Below, piece by piece: positions 54,556 through 64,000 of a stretch of 64,000 nt of DNA. The notes beneath the pieces are model-generated. The model was not told the DNA's origin, made no database searches, and saw only the letters and a list, made by a program, of their open reading frames with translations. Made by a program: the position numbers and the translations under genes. This DNA is from Pararge aegeria (taxonomy: Eukaryota > Arthropoda > Insecta > Lepidoptera > Nymphalidae), in NCBI RefSeq assembly GCF_905163445.1, contig NC_053202.1:6882001-6946000 (forward strand), read 5' to 3'. The first letter of the stretch is position 1; each line of letters begins with the position of its first letter.

Positions 54556-55035
54556 GTCCTGGAATGAAGTACTAACCGCTTAGTGTTAGTTTTTTGTAAA
54601 TTGATTTAGATTGGGTAATGTTACCTTAGTTTACCTACAGTCAGTTGCAATGTTCCAACCGCTAAATGAATGTACTAGCAACATAATATAATCTCAGCTC
54701 TGACTTAACTGAATTAACTCTTAGACCACAACTTAGATCCTAGACCTCGATGAAGAGCTAGCAAGTAATTTGCATCGTAACTGAATTTGTGAACTGCGAT
54801 TGCAAATAATTCTCAGATGACTTAAATACAGTCACGAGCTGTCTCAAGAGAAAATTGGTACTATGAGTTCTCGAATATAAATAATTCCGCACCACTCCCT
54901 GATGTGTAGCACATGTTCTTCATTATTCCATTGAGGTTTTCTGTTAATTGTTATGTTTTATTTTTTTAATTTTATGTTAATAACTTAGTTAAGTAAAGTA
55001 GTCAAGTTGAACCATGTAAAGACTGCGTAAAAGGC

Positions 55036-55036
<1 letters not shown>

Positions 55037-55066
<30 letters not shown>
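55037..55066. repeat. (GT)n microsatellite (unit 2)
   Basis: Same repeat number as in unit 1 as far as I can count. Confidence 0.9.
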
Positions 55067-55068
<2 letters not shown>

Positions 55069-55489
55069 CCAGCAAGTTTGTAACGTGGACATGCTTATAA
55101 AAGCTTTAAAGTATAGTATATAGGTAGTAGTTATTTTAATTTTTAATCTCCAAAACCTCACTGGTAACAATACTTTAATCATCATATTAACTATCTAGTT
55201 AAACTCTAACAATTATTACTACTAACAAATATTCTCTCCGTGGTAAATTTAAATCAATAGGTATCCTTACGTATGTTTTTAAAACAAAACATTTATAGTC
55301 TTTATAAGAAAAAGTGCATAATCGACTTTCTAGACATAAATTATTGATATCAGCATATCGTCTTAGAAACGTGCAGAAAACCATTGTGGGGCATAGGCGT
55401 TTATAAAATGATAAAGAAGTTAATATTAGATTTAGCTCTACATAAGTTTAAAGATTGTATAATGACACATTTAATGCATCGAGGTTACT

Positions 55490-55675
55490 ATACTATTGAT
55501 TAATTATGTGATATGTTTTTTCCTTTTACGCCATTGGTTGCCTGGAAGAAATCGCTATGTAGCGATAAGGCCACCAAATTGTACTCTCTTGATTTGTATT
55601 TATATCTTTGTAACTACTTTTTGTTTCTTTGGTGTACAATAAAAGTGTATTCATTCATTCATTCATTCATTAATT
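55490..55675 (+). mobile_element. LINE 3' hairpin module with ATTC tail (unit 2)
   Basis: Identical to the unit 1 copy; hairpin at 55551-55566. Confidence 0.7.
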
Positions 55676-55717
55676 ACTTAACGACAAGGTTGCCTGTGTA
55701 ACACACACACCAGATAC

Positions 55718-55905
55718 CACAATGATTTTTAAATTGTAAAATGATGTTGAAAAAGTGCAACTGCTGAGTTTCTTGCCGGCTTCTTCTCGGTAGAATCTGC
55801 CTTCCGAACCGGCGCGGTGGTAGAATCACTAACAACATACAAACTAGACGATTTTGCTCATATTAGGCCTGCTTGAAATAAATGAACTTTGAATTTTATT
55901 CAATT
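55718..55905 (+). mobile_element. LINE tail, AACCGGTGGTAGA type (unit 2)
   Basis: As unit 1 but with its natural end AACTTTGAATTTTATTC intact, which shows where the ancestral sequence continued. Confidence 0.55.
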
Positions 55906-55963
55906 GTTTAACTTTGAAACGAGAATCTGTAGTAACGCGTTCAATTTACTAAGCAATGTTATA

Positions 55964-56259
55964 TCTTAATATATATAAATCTCTTGTCACGATGTTTGTC
56001 CGCGATGGACTCCTAAACTACTTAACCGATTTTAAATTATAATGGCACACCGTGAGCAGTCTGTTCCAACTTAAGAGATAGAATAGTTTAGATTTTTAAT
56101 TATAGTCGCAATTTTATTTTATTGCAAATTATTTTTCTATAATTAATTGACAGTCACATGTTATATATATATAATACTACTATACTAATTTAAGGCTTAG
56201 CGATACTGAATGCTTTAAAAACAAAATCAAACGCAGACGAAGTCGCGGGCAACAGCTAG
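55964..56259 (+). mobile_element. H1 Helitron, complete
   Basis: Starts TCTTAATATATATAAATCTC after A and ends GCGGGCAACAGCTAG before T. It is the only sense copy of H1; the other three are antisense. Confidence 0.8.
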
Positions 56260-56426
56260 TATATTATATATTTGCAATGCTGCGATTGTGTATGCTTGTA
56301 CTGTTTGCACCGTTATATACTTCACTCTTGTTTGTTTGCTTACTCAAAAATGAGAAATACAACTTTAGTTCAAATGCTCTTTGTAAACACCGCGGGATGG
56401 TATTGAAAATTAGCTCAAAGAATCTT

Positions 56427-56938
56427 GAATTTTGACGTGACAACGTCTTATAAATTGGTTTGCCGAGTGACACTTCAAGAAACTGCGTTACGCTCCGCTC
56501 ACGTTATGCGCTCACAATGAGAGCGAGTGAGAGGCACGCGTCCCTTCCACTCGGGCATGGTTAGCCCGCCTAAGAGCGAGAGAGACAGACATAAAAAGTG
56601 AAAGGCACGCGTCCCTTTGTAGTAAACGCTGTTTCATTGTACGCAAATGTATTGCAAGTTATTGTATGTATATTTGTATATAAATACGTATGTATGTGTA
56701 AAGGTAAAAATAAAATTTTGTTAATATGAAATTCAGTGCGAGATCCTTTGTATAAATTAATGTTTTAAATATAATTCTTTGTATAAATAAATGTTTTAAA
56801 TTGTTACTATTATTTCATCCTTCTTCCTACTATACGAATGAATATTCACATTAAAATTATTTTACCACTCAAAGTCGTTGTCACGTAAAACTTTCGCCCG
56901 TATACCGACTTTACAGGCAACCAATTTTTTTCGGATCC
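56427..56938 (+). mobile_element. Unknown element U, copy 2
   Basis: TTTTGACGTGACAACGTCTT at the start and CCGACTTTACAGGCAACCAA at the end, as at 18.6 kb. GTCGTTGTCACG lies near the end. The middle has two GAGAGGCACGCGTCCC-type blocks and an AT-rich stretch with a repeated TTTGTATAAAT..ATGTTTTAAAT motif. No coding. Confidence 0.55.
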
Positions 56939-56945
56939 GGTTTTT

Positions 56946-57208
56946 GATGACCTCCTTGGTGCCACTGAGCGCTGTGGTCTTATAAGTGGAAGGTACCGGG
57001 TCCAATCCCCTGCGCGAGTCATTTGGGATTGGAAATTACTAATCAGAATTTTCTGTTACCGTTACCGACCTATCGACAAAGACGTGCCGCGTAGATTTCG
57101 ATTGGGGGTGCCAAACCCTAATCCGGATAGCCCACTGTCATCTAATATTGCATCATCATAAGACATTGCAGTCAAGAACTAACGTGTGATAAAAAATATA
57201 ATAAAAAT
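56946..57208 (+). mobile_element. SINE S2, degenerate
   Basis: GATGACCTCCTTGGTGCCAC head, degraded B box GGGTCCAATCCCC, body GACAAAGACGTGCCGC and ATTGCAGTCAAGAACTAACG, A-rich tail. It lies next to element U. Confidence 0.65.
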
Positions 57209-57460
57209 AACTGGTTAGGCATGGTGAATGGCTTTGGCTAAAACTAGCTGTAGCAAGTAGGCAGCTTGCAAAGTGCTACAAAGTGGTAATTATAACAACC
57301 AAACACAACCTATGAGGTAAGGCTTCATCCTCTCTTTTGAGGGACCGAGTTTGATTCCCGGCCATATATCACCTGTTGTAACGGTAAAAGGATGCAAATG
57401 GATTTACATAGATGATAATGATAACTGCTAGGTTTATCAACTGATTATTATTGTTTTATA

Positions 57461-58035
57461 GACCCATGAAAAATAAAGAGATAAATTTAAAAATAAAAAA
57501 GAAATTGTTTGAGGTAGTGATTATGCCATGTCTAACATACGGTTGCTAAACATGGTCATTAAGAAAAGAAGATGAAGAGAAACTGGCCATCTGCCAAAGA
57601 AAAATGGAAAGGAGCATATTAGGTTTAAGGGTAAAAGACCGAGTAAATAACAAGAAGATTCGAAAGAAAACCAAACTTGTAGATGTAACGAAAAGGATAA
57701 GAATTTTGAAATGGAATTGGGCAGGACATGTTTGCCGGTTGCAACCAGAGAGATGGACCAAGAAAGTGACTGAGTGGGTTCCAAGAAATGAGACGAGGAA
57801 AAGAGGGCGACCAAGAAAGAGGTGGCGAGATATTTTCCATCAGAGGTGTGGACCGGACTGGATGCGAAAGGCTCGCGACAGAAAACTTTGGCGAGACTTG
57901 GGGGAGGCCTACGCCGTAGAGGCGACTTAAACGTATATGTATTTTTAGTAAATGTAAAGTTATTTGTAGTAAAAATATGTAAAATATAAATGTAATACGT
58001 TTTAGAAATAAAGGCTTTTTTATTTATTTTATTTA
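57461..58035 (+). pseudogene. RTE-type LINE 3' end with nonsense codon
   Basis: The frame reads ...LKIKKKLFEVVIMPCLTYGC, stop (57547-57549), TWSLRKEDEEKLAICQRKME, RSILGLRVKDRVNNKK, RIRILKWNWAGHVCRLQPER, ...TRKRGRPRKRWRDIFHQRCG, PDWMRKARDRKLWRDLGEAY AVEAT, stop (57928-57930). LTYG.(stop)TW, WAGHV and RGRPRKRW are typical of the C-terminus of RTE-clade LINE proteins. A 3' UTR with AGAAATAAAGGC and an ATTT-rich tail follows. The catalytic palm is absent. Best-preserved LINE coding stretch here. Confidence 0.75.
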
Positions 58036-58244
58036 TTTTATAGACCCACGGACAGACATCAGAAATTATTAATTCAGCGTATTTCGGCGGCTTGATTAGT
58101 CTTTTTAATTGGCGTTATCTGTCACTTCGTATGGCAGACCAGACTTTATAATTATCAGCTGCAATGGCACTCTAATAGAAATTACTTACCTACATCATTA
58201 TTCTTCATTCAAAGGCTGTATTTAGACAATCACTTATCATTCGG

Positions 58245-58520
58245 CGACGGCCGAGTGGCGCAGCGGGCAGCGACCCTGCTTTCTGAGTCCAAGGCCGTGG
58301 GTTCGATTCCCACAACTGGAATGTTTGTGTGATGAACATGAATGGTTTTCAGTGTCTGGGTGTTTATCTGTATATTATAAGTATTTATGTGTATTATATT
58401 CATATAAAAATATTCATCAGCTACGAGTATCTCAGTACCCATAACACAAGCTACGCTTACTTTGGGGCTAGATGGCGATGTGTGTATTGTCGTAGTATAT
58501 TTATTATTTTATTTATTATT
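58245..58520 (+). mobile_element. SINE S1, full-length
   Basis: GACGGCCGAGTGGCGCAGCG, B box GGTTCGATTCC, body and TATTTATTATTTTATTTATT tail. Both promoter boxes are near consensus. Confidence 0.8.
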
Positions 58521-58535
58521 TATTTATGTATATAA

Positions 58536-60335
58536 AGGACGTAAAATATTTTAAAATATATCTATAAAAATATTGAAATCAATGAATATAAAAGGTAACT
58601 TAATCTTAGACAAGTTTCAGTGTCTCGCTTCGACGACGGTAGACTATGCCGTCAGTTCAAATGTGTGAAATGAAGAAAACGTCATTTGACCGGGCCGGAA
58701 CACTAAGTACGAAGTAACTAAAGTGGGGTTTCTTTCGCGACTTTTGCTTTTCCAGGGCCTGTTGCCAAGATAGAAGTTTCTGCATTTACACAAACATATC
58801 TTAAACTAGACGTGTATGTTTGGATAGTATGTTGTCTATTTATCAAATCCTTGTGTTTGCCTTTAGTTAGTACAATAATACTGTATTTATACATGAGTAG
58901 AACGTGAAACGAAATCCAAAATACAGATGGGAAAAATGTCTGTTGACGTAAAAGTATTTGCAAGCACATCTAAATATTCCTTTACGTCGGAAACAAGTAA
59001 TTGCTCTTGAAAAGCTGCTCATATTTGTTATCTCTGGTTACTTTCGACGAACTTCGCCAACACAATTCGTGTTGAATGCGAGTGAAAACTTTTTACTCGT
59101 AATTTCTTTGGGAGATTACCGTAAATTATTGCATGAGCACACTTAAGTAATGATATAAAAGAACTTCTTACTAGATTTTATCTGCGGCTTTGCTCGCGTG
59201 GCTATGCTTCGTCAGTTTTATTCAGTGGAAGAATATCTGAAACTTAAGGTTTAAGTAATTGTGTTTCTAGGTTTATATTTTGGTTTACTTTATATTATTT
59301 TATTTTAAGTTGACATTGTTATTTAATTTCACAGTTTTGATACCTTCCTTTTCTTATATTTTGTATCAAATGAAAATATAATTTTATAATTTAGGTGTTG
59401 TTATAATTTGCATGCTATAAAATGGCAGATTTTAGCGCGGAACTTGTTATGTTTTATTATAAGATCAAATTTGTTAACCTGCAATCATGCAAATAAAGAT
59501 TTGAATTTGAAATTGAATTTATCATAAAATTTTCCATATACGTCGTTAGGGACATAGAAATGGACATGGGATATCTTTGATCCATAAAAAAGGATTTCTC
59601 TTGAGAGATGGAAAAATTACTTTTAGAAAAGGAAATGCTAATTATTTCACAGAATCTACGTTAACCCGAGCATAGCTGAGGACAAAAGCTAGTTATAATA
59701 TATAAGACTTAATTAAGACTAATATATTTTACTAATATAGTTATATAAGACTTAATTGTCTATATTTATGCTTATAATATTATAATAGGTTTTTTTTTTG
59801 GTTTCTTTGTATCGCTTCTGAAACTACTGGATAGATTTTAACCATTTTTTAGACAATTGAAAGCAATTTCATCCAGAAGGTAGGTACATAGGCTAGGTTT
59901 AATGGAATAAGATTTCAGTCTGAAATATTGGTTAAATTTGTAAAAAATAGTTTTTTTTAATTTTTTTTTTTTTTTTTTTTTTTATTTTATTTTACTTTAA
60001 TTTGTAAAGCAAGCCAGAAGAAAAAAATGCTACTACGCTGCTGTATCCGAGTGCGCTGACTTTATTAACCATAATGTGTTAATTTTACTACAAAAATATT
60101 TAGCTTTTAGTAGGTCTTAAAAAATCCGCCGATTCATGTTGGAAATATTTTATTATTTATATCTATTATAAATAATGAAATATTTCCAATTTATAAAATA
60201 ATTATTTCGTAAAAAAAGTTTGTTCAGATAATTAAAGTTAATTATAATAAAGTAATAAACAATGATAATAAAAACATTAAACATGCGGTGGCATGACGAC
60301 ATAAAATAGCGTCATGTCGTTTGTCGTGACGCCAT
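58536..60335. other. No recognised gene; weak TE remnants
   Basis: A GAGCATAGCTGAGGACAAAAGCTAG end near 59689 and a GCTTCTGAAACTACTGGATA block near 59815 look Helitron-like but lack clear partners. A poly-T tract lies at about 59951-59985. Confidence 0.35.
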
Positions 60336-60338
60336 AAT

Positions 60339-60520
60339 TGACGGCCGACTGGCGCAGTGGGCAGCGACCCTGCTTTCTGAGTCCAAGGCCGTGGGTTCGA
60401 TTCCCACAACTGGAAAATGTTTGTGTGATGAGCATTAAGTGTTTTTCAGTCTGGGTGTTTATATGTATTTTCTATGTATTTATGTATATATAATTCATAA
60501 AAATATTCATCATTCATTAA
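60339..60520 (+). mobile_element. SINE S1, 3'-truncated
   Basis: Intact head GACGGCCGACTGGCGCAGTG and B box GGTTCGATTCC. The body stops after AAAAATATTCATCATTCATT, so the GGGGCTAGATGG part is missing. Confidence 0.75.
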
Positions 60521-60763
60521 ATTTAAAATAACAAGTACATTTCAGTAATGAATATGATTGGAGTCGTTTCAGTCTCACTGGGAAACCGGGTACCGCCCTA
60601 GTCCACTTGACCTGACCCAGCCGGCACTCAAATCAGTAATGTCAACTGCCATGCACTTACTATAATTTAATTTTTGTTTAGTAAATAATATAATATTCCT
60701 TGTAGTGGTTAGGTATTTTGCTGAAAAAAAAGGTACTAACATTTATCTAAGGACTATGAGCCT

Positions 60764-61030
60764 TATTGACGGCCGACTGGCGCAGTTTGCAGCGACCTTG
60801 CTTTCTGAGCCGAAGGCCGTGGGATCGATTCCTACAACTGGAAAATGTTTGTGTGATGAGCATGAATGTTTGCCAGTGTCTGGGTGTTTATATGTATATT
60901 CTAATTATTTATGTAATATATTATTCATAAAGATATTCATCAGTCATCTTAGTACCCATAACACAAGCTACGCTTACTTTGGGGCTAGGTGGCGATGTGT
61001 GTATTGTTGTAGTATATTTATATTTATATT
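60764..61030 (+). mobile_element. SINE S1, full-length
   Basis: GACGGCCGACTGGCGCAGTT head, B box GGGATCGATTCC, body with TTTGCCAGTGTCTGGGTG, GGGGCTAGGTGGCGATG and a TATTTATATTTATATTATAT tail. A chance 123-codon frame (60705-61076) spans it. Confidence 0.8.
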
Positions 61031-61144
61031 ATATTATATTACAAAATGTCACCAACTTATTGGCGCTAAAATTTAAAAAGGAACCAAGAAAGCACATAGA
61101 TTGTTTAAAATTCAATAAAAATTTTAGCGAGGCCTAGTTTACGT

Positions 61145-61245
61145 ATATTTGTAGTTTCTACCACCGGTTTGAAAGGCAAATTCTACCGTATAGAAACCGG
61201 CAAGAGTCTTAGCTATTGCTCTTTTCCAACGTGATGATACGTTTA
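61145..61245 (-). mobile_element. LINE tail, AACCGGTGGTAGA type, antisense
   Basis: TTCTACCACCGGTTTGAAAG and AAACCGGCAAGAGTC are the reverse complement of the tail at 62.58 kb. Confidence 0.5.
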
Positions 61246-61386
61246 ACTATATTTTTTCTATCATGTGGGAAATGAAAGAGAAGCGGCCTGCTTTCTAGCA
61301 ACCTTTTCTATATTTTTAATTAATTATTATTATATATATGTTTAATTATTATTTATGTGTTATATAAACGGATAAATAGTTTCTTA

Positions 61387-61680
61387 ACGACCTCCCTGTT
61401 GGTGCGCACTGTGGTTTTAATAGGGAGGTCCCGAGTTCGATTCTTGGCAAGGGCAATTCGGGATTTTAAAACTTTCAGAATTATCTCTGAGCCGGTCTGG
61501 TTGGAGGCTTCGGGCGTGGCTAGTTACCACACATGTGCCGCTAAGCGATTTACACACGATGTAGCGTAGAAACCCATGAGAGGTTTGGGTTTAATATATC
61601 TGCCATACCATCTATCTTGGACTGCACTATCGCTTACAACCAGATGAGATTGCAGTCAAGGGCTAACTTGTAGTAGATTA
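61387..61680 (+). mobile_element. SINE S2
   Basis: GACCTCCCTGTTGGTGCGCA head, B box GAGTTCGATTCTTGGC, body GGCTTCGGGCGTGGCTAGTT to GATTGCAGTCAAGGGCTAAC. Confidence 0.7.
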
Positions 61681-61691
61681 AAAATAAGTTG

Positions 61692-61733
61692 TCTTATTGA
61701 TTTGTAAAATCAATTTGCGAAATCAATAAGACA
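61692..61733. repeat. 42-bp hairpin with 13-bp arms
   Basis: GTCTTATTGATTT and AAATCAATAAGAC pair exactly around 16 bases. It follows the S2 tail. Confidence 0.7.
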
Positions 61734-61934
61734 TTTTAATCTGGTTGCCCTGATTTATTTATTGGTCGCATTAGTGAAAAATGTTTCCTTACTAGATACG
61801 TAAATCTCTCATCACTGTTTATTTCTATCAATTTTAAGCGCTGATTTCTAATCGGTAAGTAACCCGCCTGAGGAATATATTAATGATAAGTAGGCTTAGT
61901 TTATAAGCACTTTCTAAACATCAAGCCTGTCTAT

Positions 61935-62048
61935 TTCTTCACTACAAACAGACTGACTCTACCACCGATTCGAAGTCGAATTCTACCTAGAAGAGCCGAC
62001 AAGAAACTCAACAGACTGCTCTTTTTCAACATCATTTTATAATTTAAT
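61935..62048 (-). mobile_element. LINE tail, AACCGGTGGTAGA type, antisense
   Basis: CTACAAACAGACTGACTCTA, CCACCGATTCGAAGTCGAAT and GAGCCGACAAGAAACTCAAC match the tail at 62.5 kb in reverse. Confidence 0.5.
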
Positions 62049-62529
62049 AATCTTTATTCTATGCTCCAAAACCCTTATTCTCTGAAAGATGATATTACTA
62101 ACGCATTTATTTGACATTTTCTATACAAATAGGCCACACCCACATCATACTATACCTAGTTTGACGCTACTGTAGAAAATAATAACTTAATGCTTAGAAA
62201 ATAAGTGCCTCAAAGTAAGAAAAGTTATAAAATTGCTGTAAAATAAATTTTAGGTCAGCAGATGTTTGAAAAGGAAAATCTTTATTGCCTATTTCTACGA
62301 GAAGTTGCTACGAGGCTACGCACCTGCTACGTGCTACGAAGATGGGGAACTTAAATATTAATAAACTTAGTTGGCCTAGAATAAACACTTTATCATTTAA
62401 CCACAGACCAGCGATACGCCGTGAAATGGCGACATCTATATGGCTTTCGTACACCATATCGTCTCCATTACACTTCGACTCATTTGAAATATTAGTTTTA
62501 TAAACAGAAAACCGAAAAATTCTAAAGAT
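62049..62529. other. No recognised feature
   Basis: A 72-codon frame at 62285-62503 is unassigned. Confidence 0.4.
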
Positions 62530-62710
62530 TGTTAAACTTTAAAATGATGTTTGAAAAGAGCAATCTGCTGAATTTCTTGCCGGCTCTTCGCAGTGGAATC
62601 TGCCTTCCGAACCGGTGGTAGAGTCACTACAAACAGACTGACTTGACGTTTCAAAATGCTTATTAATTAGGCCTACTTGAAATAAATGAATTTTGAATTT
62701 TTTTGAATTT
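62530..62710 (+). mobile_element. LINE tail, AACCGGTGGTAGA type
   Basis: AAATGATGTTTGAAAAGAGC, TTCTTGCCGGCTC, GCCTTCCGAACCGGTGGTAG, ACTACAAACAGACTGACTTG, GGCCTACTTGAAATAAATGA and a TTTTGAATTT tail. Confidence 0.55.
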
Positions 62711-62935
62711 TATTGTATGGGTACTGAAGTTATGCGATGCCGGAAAGATAGATGTCAGACGAAAACCTACTACGCAAACTGCAACCTACATTTTCTTATC
62801 ATCCTTTTTATGGAAAAAAACTCGGTTCACATGTTAAGCTAGTTTATAAATTGTCAATATATTTCATATTTTTTATTTGGTGTGTAAAAATCGTTTAAAA
62901 ATTGCCAAAATAATTTCAAACGATGAACTGATGCC

Positions 62936-63235
62936 AGCGGTGATAGCTCGGTAGTTAGGATTTAAGCTTCACAAAATTCGAATCCCAGCACGCACCTCTA
63001 ACTTTTCTAAGTTATATGCGATTAAAACAATCAGAATATCACTTGCTTTAACGGTGAAGGAAAACATCTTGAGGAAACCTGCATGCCAGTGACTTCTCCA
63101 TAATGTTCTCAAAGGCGTGTGGACTCCGCCAATTGACAATGGGCCAGCGTGGTCTACGGCCTAATCACTTCTCATTGTGGGAGAAGACCCGTGCCCCGTA
63201 TTCGGTTGATATTATGATGGTGATGATGAAATGAT
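62936..63235 (+). mobile_element. SINE S3, full-length
   Basis: AGCGGTGATAGCTCGGTAG head with B-box-like AAATTCGAATCCC, AACTTTTCTAAGTTATATGC, GGAAACCTGCATGCC, GGGCCAGCGTGG and TTGATATTATGATGGTGATG tail. Confidence 0.75.
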
Positions 63236-63569
63236 ACACAGGAATTTAAGATTAGTGCTACTACAAAGTTTACTTCATATGAAAAACGTTTTAGATCTAG
63301 TACCATAACAATATATTATATTCTCATACGGAATCTCTCATCAGGATTTTTGTTTTATATAACATGTCAACTTTACGACGTAATATCACAACGTGAGACG
63401 AGTTTCTTATCGCGGTAATGGTTTTCTTGCTTAATACTTTGTTGGCAGAAAATAATGTTGGATACTCAAGTCCATATTTCTTATCTATGACGATCACTCC
63501 TGATAATTCGAAGTAATAACGCTTTTCTACAGTATGTTTTTAAAAGCTACGGTTTTTGCTGTACCTCTG
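63236..63569. other. No recognised feature
   Basis: AT-rich DNA. Confidence 0.4.
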
Positions 63570-63670
63570 ATTAAATGCAAGCCCACCAACCCGCATTAGA
63601 GTAGCTTGGTGTTCTATTTCCCAATTTATCTGGTCTATGAGAGAGGAGACCTGTGCTCAGCAGCGGGGTT
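63570..63670 (+). mobile_element. Short SINE/LINE-like remnant
   Basis: CCCACCAACCCGCATTAGAG, TAGCTTGGTG and GAGAGGAGACCTGTGCTCAG resemble a common lepidopteran repeat tail. Its head is not seen. Confidence 0.4.
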
Positions 63671-63814
63671 TTTTACATTATTAAGTAAAATATGCTCTGA
63701 GTGTTTATTGCAAGGTTTCCAAGAAAGTTGCATTCACCAGCAGTTTTTCCGCGATAAATATTATCCTTTGTAGATCTCCAGGATGCAAGCTACATTTTGT
63801 AGCAGTAGAACTTT

Positions 63815-63962
63815 TTGTGACAGAGCTCATCCGAGGAAGTACTATCGCTATGCTTATTTTTGCCGCCAATCGGCATTGTTGCAATGCTGTGTTCCGGTCT
63901 AAAAGGCATGTGAGCCTCAAATTGATGGATACAGGGCAGCGTGCCACAGGATTTAACAGGTA
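63815..63962 (-). mobile_element. Family A copy, antisense
   Basis: TTATTTTTGCCGCCAATCGG, GTGTTCCGGTCTAAAAGGCA and GATACAGGGCAGCGTGCCAC match the 40.8 kb copy. Confidence 0.5.
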
Positions 63963-64000
63963 CCTTTAACAATATTCAACAGCTATCTTTGTACTCATAA

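Larger units (their letters stand above)
51837..55884. repeat. Tandem duplication, unit 2
   Basis: Direct copy of 47787-51834. Every feature given for unit 1 recurs at +4050. The right end is inside a LINE tail (ACTTGAAATAAATG-like), where sequence continues as AACTTTGAATTTT. Confidence 0.9.

Noticed and set aside
47787..55884. CRISPR-like or satellite array
   Set aside because: There are only two long units full of transposon remnants; no short regular repeats with spacers.
57604..57930. The 108-codon frame as a host gene
   Set aside because: It is the C-terminus of an RTE-type LINE, preceded in frame by polymerase sequence and a stop codon, and followed by a LINE 3' UTR.
1538..61030. The tRNA-like heads (A and B boxes) at many sites as real tRNA genes
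   Set aside because: They lack a full cloverleaf, and most continue into a recognisable SINE body and tail shared with other copies. They are SINEs or isolated SINE heads.
60705..61076. The 123-codon plus-strand frame as a gene
   Set aside because: It runs through a SINE S1 copy and encodes the SINE sequence.

Overview
The window looks like gene-poor nuclear DNA of a butterfly or moth. It is AT-rich, has no open reading frame above about 125 codons, and is packed with repeat types typical of Lepidoptera: tRNA-derived SINEs, short Helitrons ending in CTAG, RTE- and jockey/CR1-like LINE 3' ends, and foldback MITEs. I found no host protein-coding exon, tRNA gene, rRNA gene or CRISPR array. It is most likely intergenic DNA or a large intron. 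Family names rest on recognition by eye.

Repeat families used in the entries. S1: SINE of about 250 bp with an A-box-like TGGCGCAGTGGGCAG and a B box GGTTCGATTCC. S2: SINE of about 300 bp whose head reads CTCCCTGGCGCAG and whose body carries GATGTCGCGTAGAAACCGA. S3: SINE of about 300 bp with head GATAGCCCAGTGGGTAG and tail TTGATATGATGATGATGA. H1: Helitron starting TCTTAATATATATAAATC and ending GGGCAACAGCTAG. H2: Helitron starting TCTTATATCTTTAA and ending CACGGGTCAGCTAG. H3: Helitron starting TCTATATATATAAAAGA (Lep1-like). H4: Helitron-like, ending GGGCAGAAGCTAG. Family A: a dispersed retroelement fragment carrying a TGCCACCCTGTGTCTATCA-type block.

Layout. 1-9 kb: LINE tails, S1/S2 copies and an S1 nested inside an S2. 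9-17 kb: H1, H2 and H3 Helitrons, a perfect 181-bp inverted repeat carrying a hammerhead-ribozyme-like core (11.84-12.23 kb), and overlapping palindromes at 14.04-14.10 kb. 17-30 kb: a LINE 3' end with a structured 3' UTR, a two-copy element of unknown class, a Helitron whose core is inverted relative to its ends (24.45 kb), and two foldback MITEs, one split by a Helitron. 30-47 kb: mostly AT-rich unique sequence with scattered SINE and LINE remnants. 47.79-55.88 kb: a direct tandem duplication of about 4.05 kb with one difference seen between copies. 56-64 kb: another H1, the second copy of the unknown element, an RTE-type LINE end and several SINEs.

Nothing forms an operon or pathway. The interest lies in transposon structure: RNA-like hairpins at LINE 3' ends, a ribozyme-like head-to-head element, Helitron rearrangement and nested insertions that give relative ages.
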